Source: Terebella lapidaria | Taxonomy: Eukaryota > Annelida > Polychaeta > Terebellida > Terebellidae | Direction: 5' to 3' | Length of the DNA stretch: 64,000 nt | Assembly: GCA_949152475.1 (NCBI GenBank) | Contig: OX424561.1 | Location: forward strand, 6,200,001 to 6,264,000 | In this document: one piece after another, positions 1-10,929 of the stretch | Position numbering within the stretch: the first letter of the stretch is position 1 | Layout: every line of letters starts with the position of its first letter | Position numbers and translations under genes: made by a program | The notes under the pieces: generated by a model | Databases searched by the model: none | What the model saw: the letters and a program-made list of their open reading frames with translations, nothing else | Told to the model about the DNA's origin: nothing

Positions 1-436
1 AATACAGGTAAAAAGAACATCTGGTGTGTAATAAAGAACACTTTTCTATCATAACCAGTTGTCATTCCGGATCCTGAGTATGGGAAAGTAGTTGGTAAAT
101 AAATTGCCCACGTTGTTGTACATCCTAGCAAACCAAGATGTAACTTGTTTCCGTATTGTATATTTATAGTCGATACAGAAAATGTGTGTTTTGCAACATT
201 TACGAACATGTTTTGACAGTAGAATTTGAAGATCAGTGTAACAATTAATATTGGGGAAAATCAATACTCAATTCGCATGATCTGGCAGTAAGCTACAGCA
301 CGCTTGGTGCTATGTTTGAGGTATTACATAAATGTTACTCTGAAGTCGATATTTACAATACACAAGTCCTCGTACACACTAGTCAGGGCTGAACCTGATT
401 CCCATAACTTCCAGCCACAAGGGAAGCTGTCATGTA
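1..436. other. no gene recognised
   Basis: AT-rich DNA with short open frames only. I see no splice-bounded exon, RNA gene or clear repeat before the small element that begins at 437. Confidence 0.5.
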
Positions 437-643
437 CTCTAAACCCGGAAATTATTAGCGTCCGTTTATTTAACTCTTTTTAGCCTTTCCTTTGAAACGC
501 TAATATTAATGGACGCTAGTATATTAATTTGTTAAACACAACATACAATGGCAAGATAAAAACGCTAAATTAAATGGTCGCTAATATGCCAACACAACCA
601 AAAACGCTAAATTTAACGGACACTAATATTTCAGGGTTTAGAG
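437..643. mobile_element. 207-bp MITE-like element with TA target duplication
   Basis: The two ends are inverted copies: CTCTAAACCC on the left and GGGTTTAGAG on the right. Each is flanked directly by TA (435-436 and 644-645). The inverted similarity continues inward through ATTAGCGTCCG (left) and CGGACACTAAT (right). The interior holds further copies of an AACGCTAA...TTAA..GGACRCTAAT motif near 498, 561 and 603. No coding capacity is visible. TA duplication with short inverted ends is typical of non-autonomous Tc1/mariner-like elements, but the family is not identified. Confidence 0.7.
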
Positions 644-738
644 TATATGCTTCTGGCTAGTTCAATTCATAGTTCCGATGATACGTAAGCCCCACCCACT
701 TTCATATTTACTACCCAATCAAAAGATGTCAAAAAAAT

Positions 739-970
739 GCGCCAAAACGTAAAAGTCCCACAAACAAAACCAGCGTGTTAAACAGCACAATCTCTTGAAT
801 GAAGTGGGATGGTAGTGTACTTCTGACCCACTCCTGCCCAAGTAAAGCCAGATAAATTAAATATTTAGCCTAACAATATATTCCCCCATCCCTTCATGAG
901 TGAAATATGGTGTATTATTTCACAAAACGAATGTGTAAACAGAAGCAAGTAAAAGTTGCATTTTTCGCGA
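739..970. promoter_or_regulatory. putative promoter with two E2F-like sites
   Basis: GCGCCAAA at 739-746 is the reverse complement of the E2F consensus TTTGGCGC, and TTTCGCGA at 963-970 is a close variant. Both lie just upstream of the proposed first exon of the sororin-like gene. Cell-cycle genes are commonly E2F-driven, so the placement is sensible. This is motif evidence only; no transcription start can be read from the sequence. Confidence 0.35.
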
Positions 971-983
971 CTCGCTCTTGCAA

Positions 984-3055
984 ATGCACATGGTATGCTT
1001 GTGGGACTTTTCTAGCGGTTGCCAAGGGGGCGTGGCCTGTTGGGATGTCGTCGGCACTATGAATAGACTGACATTTGATATCATCTTACAATATCATCAT
1101 GCTGCTTTCTTTCTCATTAATTTTCAAGTGAAAGGCCGAAACAGCACATCCGGCGTGGAGAAAACCAGCCCGAATAATACCATGGAAATTATTGACAAGC
1201 TCTCAAAACAATTCAAAGTTTGTGAACCGATTTCCATTGTTTGGCAACAAATATATTTGGAAATATATGAATTCTATAAGTAATACACTAAATATCTTTC
1301 TAATACTGTTGCTTTTTACTGAATTTTTTCTAATACTATTGCTTTTAGAAAACTGACAAAGGCACTTCTGTGAAAAAATCTCGAGATGGCTGCCTGAGGA
1401 AGGTAAGAAGATATACATACATGCTTTTGTTATTGGTGAATGCTTGAAGCTGCCCTCAGCACTGCCTTGCATGGCAATGCATGCCAAAAGCTGCAGACAT
1501 ACAATTATACATCATTATGTACATGGAAGAATCTCAGCTAGTATGGTCTGTTTGAAATGAATGGAATTATATTAGCTGATAAATGCTGTACTAGTATGTA
1601 CTCTAGTACATTGATTCAAAAGTGTGATTCCAATGAGAATTTTGTGTAATTCTGTTGCAACTCAGGAGGTACTTAACTCATCTCTGGCGCACAATTGGAG
1701 CTACCGAATCACTTCCAATGACGCATCATTTTCATCTACGCCTGCATCCGATAACAGCAGAAAGTCTGTCGACTTCTATGACTTCAACGAGAAAGATGAC
1801 GCTATCAGACTCAGACTTGACTTATCACCGATCAAGGTCATCAAAACTCCCGCCAGCAGCCGGAGAACAAATCGCAAACGGTCAGCAGACCTCTTCAAGG
1901 CACAGAGTAGTGGCTCTCCTTCACAGGGGCACTCCAGCAAAAAACGAAAAGTGGACAGCGCAAAAATTGTTAGGGAGAAAAATGCCAGGAACAAAATGTC
2001 TTCAATGGTAAACACACAAAAACAAGTCATAAAGACAGTTAAGACACCGGACATGAGCAAAGTTCTCAAGGAAAGTACCCCAAGCCTCGAGGCAGGGTCA
2101 AGCCGCAAGACGAGATCAGCTGGCAAGAAGGCGGCTAGTACTGTGTCCTCCCCCTCAGACAGTGGCATCTTCCTGACGCCCCCCTCTCTCACAGAAGCTG
2201 TAACCAGGGACAACACTCCGGCACCAACACTCAACCTTATACATGCAGCAAAACAGAAAGATGGCCATGACAAGGAGAATAGCGACACAAAGTGCCGAAA
2301 GAAGAAGAACCGGGGTGTCAGCAAGTCGCCTCCCATGCTGCTACCAGAGTCCCCGATGTTGTCTCCCGTACAGAAGGTCATGTCCCCGAGCGTCGGTCTC
2401 CAAGGCGACCTGGTCACCTCCCAGTCAGAGCTCTTTGAGGACATCTCCCTGACACCGGCCACAGGGGACTTGGAGAGTCATGCGCCAACCAAGCGAGCCG
2501 AAAAACCAGAGACCAGCGAAGGCGATAAGATCGACGATGATGGGTCATACAAAGCTCTGGATATTAGTGAGTACCGGTAGTTTGCCTTGTTCAGTTTGTT
2601 GTTCATTTCTGTTTGAAATGTAAATTATGAGAAATAGTGAATGGAGTTGACGTTACATGTCGTGTATTCACTTTTAGGTGTTTATTCTGTACAATCAGTA
2701 TACTATCTGTACATGTTTGAATGTATTTCAGGTCGCACATACTCCAGTCTAGGATATGGGTACTTTGCTGCAAAATCGGCAGAGAAAAAGAAGACAAAGA
2801 AAGGAACCAAAAAGGAAAAGAAAGAGAAAAGATTTTCAGTGAGTTGGAAGCACCAGAGGCTTACACACTGTATTTTAATATCATAATTTGATGATTGACG
2901 TTATAATCACAAAGTTTATATTAATCACAAAAATCAACCAAACCTTGCAAAATGCATTTTGTGCCCCTCCACAGGTAAGCCGATATGAAGAAGTTGCGAA
3001 CAGAATGAACCAGGAGTTTGAGGATCTGGAGAGTTTTGAATTCAGCCTTGATTGA
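984..3055 (+). CDS. sororin (CDCA5)-like cohesin regulator, spliced
   Basis: Sororin protects cohesin from WAPL during S/G2 and is degraded through APC/C-Cdh1. Coding exons I can join in frame are 1349-1402, 1666-2566, 2732-2838 and 2975-3055 (TGA), giving about 380 residues. Human sororin is shorter (252). Each junction has GT/AG signals and consistent phase (0, 1, 0). The last exon encodes EEVANRMNQEFEDLESFEF, matching the C-terminal sororin domain (human ...WAAAMNAEFEAAEQFDLLVE), preceded as in human by a Lys-rich stretch. A KEN box (DKENSD, codons at 2269-2286) and more than ten S/TP sites suit APC/C and CDK control. RTYSSL resembles the human RRSYSRL region. The first exon is uncertain: ATG-CAC-ATG at 984-992 followed by GTATGC would join in phase 0, but it is tiny and unproven. 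The family call rests mainly on the C-terminus, KEN box and composition. Confidence 0.62.
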
Positions 3056-4652
3056 TGTCGCTGTCTGCATGTCCGAGATTTATTTTCTTTTCCAAGTTCA
3101 TCATCATGAACATCAAGTACTCGTAAAAATACCTGAGTAGGTACTGGAACATTGTACTAGATTCTCATTTCAGCAATGCCTGGGCATTTATTTACATGTA
3201 CAATCATTGAAAGTTCACCATTACATGTACAGTATTGTACAGACATTGTAACTTATTGTGAATGCCTGAACTGGTTGTAGGTATACGTGTATGGGAATGT
3301 GATGTAGTAAATACATTTATATGGACTTTTGTATCTGTGTGGAATTTGTTGTGTTATGGTTGCCAGCTTGAGTTTCTGTAACATCCCAGGAGAACGTATG
3401 TGCACAATTTATTTTATCAGATGTCCTTCTCTTGTGCTTGGATCCCAGTAAATCATTTTATGTTGAAAGATTTTATCAGGAGATTTTTTAAAAGATCTTG
3501 AGTATTTGATTCGTTATATTTTCATTAGCGCTACTGTTCCGGTCTATTTTTGGAAATGATGTGTGGTAGACTTGTTTATTTCTAGCGGAGTTTGTCCTAA
3601 CTATCAAGTCTTAGAATAGAAATTGTGTTCACACAAAAAATTTAGTGTCTCTGATAATGATAGTGTAAAAATTGTAAAGTACATGTACAGTGAAAATCAT
3701 AATATCACAAACTGCTTGAATGTTTATTTCTACATGTGTTTGAACACTGTAATAAAATAGTGAAATATACCGTATTGGTCCTACCGGGTAATAGGCATCG
3801 AGCCAAAGCAAGACCTTTTGCAGCAGCACATGCAAAAATAAGGTCAAACTTCAGGTCAAATTTAAGAAAATCACTGATCGATATACCTATAGCCGTCAAT
3901 CCCCTTCGTTATGATTCAAATAGCATAAATGTGTGGATTGAAACACCTAAGATCTTATTATTAGAATGATATGAAGTGAATTACATAAATTCAACATTTT
4001 TAGGGAAAAGAAGGGGGGGGGGGAGTTCTCTACAGTTAAGGTGCGTGCCACTATTAGGACCATTACCGTACATGTATATATATATATCAATGCATGTGTG
4101 TAATTGACTTCACAAATTCTATATTCATAACCATAATTATGCAACAAACACTGGGAGCTTGGTAACATTTGGAACCCCAGAAATACTCAATGAAGTAAAT
4201 TTAATAAAGAACTCCATTCGATCATGCACATGCAGTACAGCTCTGATTAAAATCAAATGATTGACAGGTGTCGGTAGCCAGTAATTAAAGGTAATACATT
4301 GGAGCACAACAGTCCGTTACGATGCTCTCAAGATGGACAGGTTCTGGCAGTTTGTAAATGTCACTTGTGGTTTATCAGTTTACAGATCTGAGTACTGCGC
4401 ATAGGGGAATCCATGGGCTGCATTTGTGTCGGGGATAGGAAAGGGGGGGGGGGGGGGGGTTGCTGGAGACCATGACATGACAAATAGAACTGATTAGGAT
4501 TTAACCTAAAATATCCTGTCACTTTGCTGTGTCACTGGGTTTTGTGTGCAGACAATTCAAAAGTCTGAACCACTAATGAGCGGACTGCTACGAATACAAT
4601 GTACCTTGGCTGAAAAGATATTACAATACCTGACATAGGATACAATACATGC
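3056..4652. other. 3' UTR of sororin-like gene and intergenic DNA
   Basis: Downstream of the TGA the sequence is AT-rich with ACATGTAC palindromes. An AATAAA at 3751-3756 is one possible poly(A) signal. A TATATA microsatellite lies near 4075-4088 and G-runs lie near 4013-4023 and 4443-4459. No gene seen. Confidence 0.5.
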
Positions 4653-6017
4653 ATGATCATGGAAAATGGAACCAACAACTCCGCAAATGGACTGGACTAT
4701 GAGTTCCATGTAGTGACAGTTTGTGTTGCCACATTGATCGCCATGATGGCAACGATTCTTGGTATCTATGGCAACACATTGATACTTGTAAGTGGCATGC
4801 AGTCCAGTAAGCTACGTGTCAGTATCGATGCAGTGATTATCAATGTATCGGGAGCAGACCTCGTCGTCTGTGTGGTCATCAGTCCCATGTTTACTGCACT
4901 GCTCTTCCACACGGTCGAGTCGCCAATGGCGATCTGCTCTGCAGCGGAATTCATTGGAACGCTGTGTTTTGTGGCGTCATTCTGCTATCTGGACATCCTT
5001 GCAGTCCACAGACAACTACGCCTGATACGCCACCTGGAGGGGACGATCAGCGTGCGTGCCACGGTGACGTTAGTGGCGAGTGTCTGGGGCTTCAGTGCCG
5101 TCTACTCAAGTGCTAGTCTGTTGTCATGGAGACTGCAGGAGAAACACTCAGACCAGATCAGCTGTTACCCACTCCCCATCGCCATGGCAGCTGGCTATGA
5201 CACACTGCTGTTCATGGTGCCCATATGGGGCCTAACGATCGTCGTTTACTTCGTCTGTTATTCGTTCATCTGCCAAGCCGTGTTCAAACAGTGGAGGAGA
5301 CATCGACTCTCCAGCTTCCATAACAACAACACGGGCGGTACACGCCAGACACCTTCCACACACGAGGAGTCGTACCTTGGCCCCGTTAAGCAGACCCGAG
5401 CGATCCTCACATGCTTCCTCGTCAACCTGGAGATTCTCCTGACTGTGGGGCCGCTCTTCGTTGTGGAGAGCATCGAAATGTACCAGGGGACCTCGTACCT
5501 ACTCTTCCAAGTGAAAGTCTGTGTCACACCACTGCTCTTTATGCACTGTGCCTGCAATCCCTTCCTATATGCCTACCAAAACAATGTCATCAAACGCACA
5601 CAGTCTGAGCTCTATCGATGCATACTCAATCCACGCTGCTGTCTCGCCAGCAACAAAGTCGTGCCAACTATCGTACAGAATGGTGGTCCGCAACAAAACC
5701 ACATACAAACTTTCAAGTCTAATGATATGTCAGATCATCCACGCAGGCACTCGGACAAAGCTGTCGGTCCGAGCATTGCGATCGTGGCGCGACACGGGAC
5801 AACAACGGAGCTCAAGTCATTCCCCACCCAGTCAAGCCTCCACTGTGTGGTGCTTGGATCCCTTTCCTCAATGGACTCTGACACCACAACCCCAAAGCTC
5901 TCTCTGTTCGGGTCGCTGCCTTGCAGCAGTGTGGTGGTCACATGTAGCGTCAGTCGACCATCACATTATGGACTGGAAGAAGACTCCTCCAGAACCCTAC
6001 CACCTGTCAGTGTATGA
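4653..6017 (+). CDS. orphan class A (rhodopsin-like) GPCR, single exon
   Basis: A 454-residue intronless receptor. Seven hydrophobic segments are visible with family landmarks: NGT and NNS glycosylation sites in the N-terminus; GN at 40-41 in TM1; D69 in TM2; C95 and C171 as the likely TM3-ECL2 disulphide; W145 in TM4; P190 in TM5; P267 in TM6; NPFLY at 302-306 in TM7; a Cys-rich juxtamembrane tail (RCILNPRCC). Deviations: the DRY box is HRQ (119-121), and the TM6 CWxP reads TVGP, so the toggle tryptophan is absent. The C-terminal tail is long and Ser/Thr-rich. Its last ten residues are encoded by the first unit of a minisatellite, so the natural stop may have shifted. The start could be ATG 4653 or 4659. 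I cannot assign a ligand or orthology group. Confidence 0.85.
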   Translation: MIMENGTNNSANGLDYEFHVVTVCVATLIAMMATILGIYGNTLILVSGMQSSKLRVSIDAVIINVSGADLVVCVVISPMFTALLFHTVESPMAICSAAEFIGTLCFVASFCYLDILAVHRQLRLIRHLEGTISVRATVTLVASVWGFSAVYSSASLLSWRLQEKHSDQISCYPLPIAMAAGYDTLLFMVPIWGLTIVVYFVCYSFICQAVFKQWRRHRLSSFHNNNTGGTRQTPSTHEESYLGPVKQTRAILTCFLVNLEILLTVGPLFVVESIEMYQGTSYLLFQVKVCVTPLLFMHCACNPFLYAYQNNVIKRTQSELYRCILNPRCCLASNKVVPTIVQNGGPQQNHIQTFKSNDMSDHPRRHSDKAVGPSIAIVARHGTTTELKSFPTQSSLHCVVLGSLSSMDSDTTTPKLSLFGSLPCSSVVVTCSVSRPSHYGLEEDSSRTLPPVSV

Positions 6018-6200
6018 GCTGAACCCGGAAATCCCCAGACCCTTACCACCTCTCAGTGTGTAAACTGAACCCGGAAATCCCCAGACCCTTACCACCTGTC
6101 AGTGTGTAAACTGAACCCGGAAATCCCCAGAACCCTACCACCTGTTAGTGTGTAAGATGAACCCGGAAATTCCCAGACCCTTACCACCTGTCGGTGTGTT
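5988..6200 (+). repeat. 46-bp minisatellite overlapping the GPCR stop codon
   Basis: The motif CACCTGTCAGTGTG recurs at 6001, 6047, 6093, 6139 and 6185, an exact 46-bp period over about 4.5 copies with few mismatches. Unit length is 1 mod 3, so copies read in rotating frames and the receptor stops in the first copy (TGA 6015-6017). Copy-number change on the 3' side would alter only the UTR. Confidence 0.92.
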
Positions 6201-6326
6201 ACATGTTAACATAGAAACTGCAGCAAACCACATTAAACATTTTGTTGTTGAAGTTGAGAGTATACTTGTCAAAATTGAATCTTACTCAAATGATGTTATA
6301 TGTACATGTACTATTATCGAGTACCA

Positions 6327-6476
6327 CTGTAGAAAGACTTAATACTTAGTATTGAAGGCTATTGAATTGGCAGTTGTGACGTCACATTATTTGGTGGAGA
6401 TTCAACTTCGTGGTTTATGTCGTAGCTTCAACAGATAATGCCAAATAAATAGCCCACCAAAATTAGTCTTTCTACA
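6327..6476. mobile_element. 150-bp inverted-repeat element
   Basis: CTGTAGAAAGACTTA at the left end and ATTAGTCTTTCTACAG at the right end are near-perfect inverted copies enclosing about 120 bp. No coding potential and no clear target duplication. Likely a MITE fragment. Confidence 0.55.
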
Positions 6477-7151
6477 GTATGTAGTATTGACCACTGGTAT
6501 ATACATGTACCAGGTATGTATGACGTGCAGCAATGTTTCACAAATTTTATTAGCTGTGTTCAAGCATGCTTTTGTACAAATTGGTAATTTTCAAGTCGTA
6601 AATAGCACATAGTAATACTGTTTTTTGTCTGTACACTGCAGAAGTAAACATGAATTGAGACAAGAAGTTTGAACGTTCTATTCTTTTCAATGGATATTTA
6701 TAGACAAATTTCTTGTGTAAAATTTGAATGCGACGTACTAAGCGATACTGATATTCTTATCAGTCAAGACTTGGTACTTCACTGCTCCAGTCACTCGCCG
6801 TTTATCTTCTTCATCAGGGATAATTATAAATATTTTATATCTGTCTTCGCTTGAAACCAATGACCTAAATGACTGTCAAATTGTAAAAATATTTGTAAAC
6901 CAGACACAAGTACTGTAAATACAGCACACCGTCACCCAGCATAATTCAATCATCAGACCTCATGATGCTGTTATATCTACACAAACTGGCATTCCCAACT
7001 TGTAACGAGGTTCTGCAGTCATAAGCTTACTCATACTTTCACACATCACATACCTGTACAGTGTTCTTAGCATCACCCATGCTAGTGTAAGTATTGTGAA
7101 GTTGCAGAACCTCTCTCTTCATCATGGCAAATTGATGTGGTGCATGTATTT
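6477..7151. other. intergenic between GPCR and MRPL14
   Basis: AT-rich DNA between two convergent genes, with short spurious frames only. It presumably includes the GPCR 3' UTR. Nothing else recognised. Confidence 0.45.
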
Positions 7152-7157
7152 TTTATT
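7152..7157 (-). terminator. poly(A) signal of MRPL14
   Basis: TTTATT on + is AATAAA on -, 44 bp beyond the MRPL14 stop codon, a normal place for the cleavage signal of a compact housekeeping gene. Confidence 0.6.
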
Positions 7158-7200
7158 CAATTCACATTCACACAATTAAATACAAACATTTCAACAGAAA

Positions 7201-7839
7201 CTACACAAATTTGGATGCGATTGCTAGTACTTTAGAGAAGTCTCCAGACCGACCCCTCAAACTGGACGGAATCGGGACTTTGATGCGAGTGCCAGTCGGC
7301 ATACCATTGTCCTCCAAGAGCACAATATTGTTAGAGTCAAAACGAGCCACCATGAGTTGCTGCTTCTGCTTGCAGCCCACTATGTAGGCTTTTTTCTTCT
7401 TTCCTCGTATGGCCACCAAGATTTTGTCACCGATCCGGCCAACCCCTGACTTGTTGTAAACATGGATGCACCTTGGGGGCTTTCCAGCAAGTTCTGCAAT
7501 TCGTCCAGTGCCACTGTTATCCACAACTCGTAGTCTGGTCAGTTTCTGTATTTCTTCAAGCCTTTGAGAGACACTGCATAGAAAATATAACAAATGTATG
7601 GTATAATTTTGTTTGGTTTGAAAAAAAGTAGCATTTAGCATTGGAAAGTTAGGACAATGAAGATTTGACATCTAGAGATACAATAACATTTGTCAAAAGC
7701 AGGAAAGTTTACACCTCTCAACTTTAAGATATAAATACCCTTAACTAAAGCATAATTACCTGAAATGGCAAAGTGGGATGACAGGTTTAGCACCACAGGA
7801 AGCTTTTTGAAGACAACTGCGAGCCAGAAACGCAGCCAT
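7201..7839 (-). CDS. MRPL14: mitochondrial ribosomal protein uL14m
   Basis: A component of the large subunit of the mitochondrial ribosome. Two coding exons on -: 7839-7760 (ATG plus an N-terminal extension, [16 protein letters not shown]..., probably the import sequence) and 7573-7201 (TAG). The intron has GT...AG ends, and the junction codon AGT is split 2+1. Total 150 residues; the human protein has 145. The body matches uL14m closely: [45 protein letters not shown] and [13 protein letters not shown], ending [10 protein letters not shown] (human KVLAIAQNFV). A second acceptor (TTTCCAG, 7842-7844) lies 2 nt before the ATG, so a 5' UTR intron is likely and the promoter is farther right. The gene faces away from TMEM63 at 33.5 kb. 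Confidence 0.96.
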
Positions 7840-7844
7840 ATCTG

Positions 7845-8299
7845 GAAAGAAGGAAAAGTCTGGTTCACCATCTGAATAGCATGGAATTGTGGAAGGAATG
7901 CCATTGAATCATGAATAGAGTAGGCTGTTCCCAGTTATATGTATATGTGCCTCTTGCTTCCCTAATTTATGGTGCACGTGGCATGCCAGTTCAATAAATG
8001 GTTGGCATACATGAGAGACATGAATCAGTCATCGCATGATAAATTGAGTACATTTGTTGTACCGTACTGCTAATGAATCAAATGTTGCTACCGGTATTGG
8101 TCTGCACCACATCATTGTGAATGATGGTTGATAAATCATTTTACACATCCTCATGCACTGTCACAGGACTGTCTGAGAACAGACGCAGAACTGGAATGCC
8201 ATGTGATAGATTGCCAACACAAGCTCAGAATCTTGAGGTCAGGTGCTCTTGGGGCTTACATCAATTGCAGGACAAAGTGTTAAATTTTTGTGAACTTCA
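7845..8299. other. upstream of MRPL14
   Basis: Should hold the MRPL14 5' UTR exon and promoter on -, but I cannot place either. No other gene seen. Confidence 0.4.
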
Positions 8300-9390
8300 A
8301 CACAAAACCTCATACGATTTTTGGCCACAACTTCCTCTAGGATGGTCGGATCAATTTGAAATTTTGTTAGTTTCCATTTGGCATAAAACTTTATTTCTTT
8401 CACCAAATTGCAGATTTCTATCTTGAAAATTGAAAAAGTTGGCAATCTACTCCAATGTTAAATTTCACTTCAAACATGAAATTTGTGAGTCTGAACAGAA
8501 TTTGGCATGTTGTTCGATGTTCGCATTGCACAGTTCTTTGTAGGAATTATATTTTATTAGAATACACCTGTATGATTCCTCCAAATCAAAAACTTTCATC
8601 ATATTACATGTCTTAGCAGAATGGAGATAATGAAATCCCCAAATTTGCTTGAATTCCCATGATCCGATTTGAGTCCAACATTTAAAGGAGGACCTATCAA
8701 ATTCAAACGCAATTTGGTAACATATTACTTTCACGCACATGAAGTATTCATTCTGATGACTTCAAAATCAAAGAAATCATCTTTAAAACTACTATCGAAT
8801 GTAAAATCGAGAAGAAACTGAACTAGCGGGCCTTGCCCTCCAACTGGGGAGAATGAATGAGTGGCAACCGATGATGTCATTGTTTTGGTGATGCCGAGCA
8901 ACGGAGCACTTCCAGCATCTTGGTTCCAGTGGAATGAGCCGCCTGTCGAGGCTTCTCTCAAAACAAAGATGTCACAGAAATTTACGTCATTTTTGACGTG
9001 TACGAAAAAACTTGCATATTTTCGGTGTTTTTGATGTTATATCCTCCGTACGATTTGTTTGTACTGAACAAATATATACATATTTCATATGTGTACGAAG
9101 CTTAGAGTCTTCTTCATTCAAATGCATTGAAATATATTTGCTATATGGAAGTTTTAACCGTAAAATCAAGGGTCGAAGCCAATACACATTGATAGGAAGT
9201 CCTCCTTTAACATTGAGGTACGTGTAGATTGCCAACTTTTTCTAGTTTTCGAGATAGAAGTCTGAAATTTGGAGAAAAATATGGCTTTTGTGCCAAATGG
9301 AAACATAATTTCTAAAAAAATTGATCCAACCATCCTAAACAGAGTTATGGCAAAAAATCATATGAGGTTTTGTGTTGGACTTGAGTACAG
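8300..9390. repeat. inverted repeat pair with ~150-bp arms
   Basis: About 8300-8462 (CATACGATTTTTGGCC...AAAGTTGGCAATCTAC) and about 9210-9390 (GTAGATTGCCAACTTTTTC...AAAAAATCATATGAGG) are diverged inverted copies of each other. The right arm abuts a separate element at 8683-9209, which inserted into it or beside it. The pair looks like terminal or subterminal repeats of an older DNA transposon with no coding remnant. Confidence 0.6.
8683..9209. mobile_element. 527-bp MITE-like element with 5-bp ACATT duplication
   Basis: Ends are TAAAGGAGGAC and GTCCTCCTTTA, perfect 11-bp inverted repeats, with inverted similarity continuing through CTATCAA/TTGATAG. ACATT flanks both ends (8678-8682 and 9210-9214), a 5-bp target duplication. 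The interior is non-coding. Superfamily not assigned. Confidence 0.78.
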
Positions 9391-9803
9391 TATTACAACA
9401 TGGTGTGCCTTATATTTTGGGTACATTACGATTTGGCTAGGAATATGGAGACAAAAAATTGCCCACTGTATTACACATATGTTCCACTTTCGGTTTAGCA
9501 TTTGAATTAGGATCAGGCCAATATCAATATGACACAATAGGGCCTTAGGCATAGCCGTCAGTGTACCTTGTCATCATTCACCCCTAATCATCAATCCCTG
9601 CAAACAGCTGTTCAGTGTTTGAACATCTAAAATGACAGAAGCGAGTACATAGATATGATAGAAACAACAAAATCCTGTCCGATTTTATTTACTTAGTCAA
9701 ATTGTTCTCTTGTTGGCTTAGATGTAGAATGAATGGTCATTTTCGTTGAATGTGTTGTGACATGGTCTGCTATATGATCCCTATCAGCTATTGGTCACAT
9801 TAT
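9391..9803. other. no gene recognised
   Basis: AT-rich, no exon or clear repeat seen between the preceding inverted-repeat arm and the next foldback element. Confidence 0.4.
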
Positions 9804-9808
9804 GATTT

Positions 9809-10013
9809 CACTGGGTGGGAGCTTGCCCATGATTCTTGACGAGTCAACTTGGTAAAAATCTTTCCTCGCAGGGGCATTGCTCGGCAAAAATCTTTAGTCA
9901 CAGGGGCATCTGAAAGCCCATACGACAAAAGATTTTTGCCGAGCAAAGCCCATGCGAGGCAAGATTTTTACCGAGATGACTTGCAAGAATCATGGGCAAG
10001 CTCCCACCCAGTG
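9809..10013. mobile_element. 205-bp foldback MITE with GATTT duplication
   Basis: The whole element is nearly one palindrome: CACTGGGTGGGAGCTTGCCC at the left matches GGGCAAGCTCCCACCCAGTG at the right, and the arms meet in a short central spacer near 9912. GATTT flanks both sides (9804-9808, 10014-10018), a 5-bp target duplication. No coding potential. Confidence 0.85.
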
Positions 10014-10018
10014 GATTT

Positions 10019-10929
10019 GGCTACCACAGTACCAGCAAACATGACGATCATAAACTGCCCCTTACTCGTATACTATATTCTCTACCGTACGAGTATAATT
10101 ATACCATACGAGCTATCCATTCAAGTCAAAATTAACCCTTTCCCACAAATTCACGACTGGTCGAACCCAGGGATGGGGATTATAAGTCGAGCCCGACCCG
10201 AGCTGGCCGAGGTGACCTGCTGGTCTCGATCTGTTTACCGGAGCCTCCAGTTTACCCTAATATCGCCCATGTGTTATACGATGTTTAGACTTCAAAACAC
10301 TACATGGAGTATCAAATTATATCTGACTATGAGTTATGTATCTGATATATCCTACTTCTCTGGTAGACTGTTCCAAATCAATGTTTTCAACGAACAAACA
10401 GCCCAGATCCTGAGCTTAATTTGTGAAACGGTGGTCTGCAATGATTAATAAAGTTACCGGCCTGTGATATTTAAAAGTACCTGTCGATTCTCCTATGGAA
10501 AGCCTCTGGACGAAATTCGTCGGGACGACATAAAACTTTCTCATGGTCTCATGTCCTATTAAGGGCACTGTAGACCAAATTTTCTGGATGTAATTAATAA
10601 TTAGCAATAGGGTTGCCAAAAACATTTGGGTAAACATGGTGGGTATTTGTGTGCACCGTTCGTCGGAATTGGACAATATATAGTATTCCCAGTAAATGTG
10701 GCGATTTTGCCCAAAGATCGCGGCAGGAGATTCTTTGCTAAACACTACTCTTGTTTTGGACGCTTCGTGTTCGAAGCACGTGCGTTGCATGGCAGCGCTC
10801 TCTGATCCTCTCGCTCTGCTATACTGAAACAATGGCTTTACGTCATCCCTGGTCTCTCGTGCTTTGAGGGTTATAAATACTTCCAAGCTGTTTTGGGTGT
10901 TTGGAGTAGTCTCGGACTAGCAAGGCAAG
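10019..10929. other. no gene recognised; 5' side of the Gypsy remnant
   Basis: No supported exon. An LTR of the following retroelement would be expected here, but I could not match this stretch to anything beyond 16.3 kb. Confidence 0.35.

Noticed and set aside
978..1283. 101-codon ORF as a gene or as sororin exon 1
   Set aside because: Its start is TTG, it has no clear donor in the phase needed by the next exon, and no similarity was seen. Only its first nine ATG-containing bases are kept as a tentative exon.
1776..2462. 228-codon antisense ORF over sororin exon 3
   Set aside because: Shadow of the spliced + strand coding exon, which has consistent junctions and family motifs.
9849..10448. 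199-codon ORF across the foldback element
   Set aside because: Its first third is the palindrome itself and the rest shows no recognisable domain or splice support.
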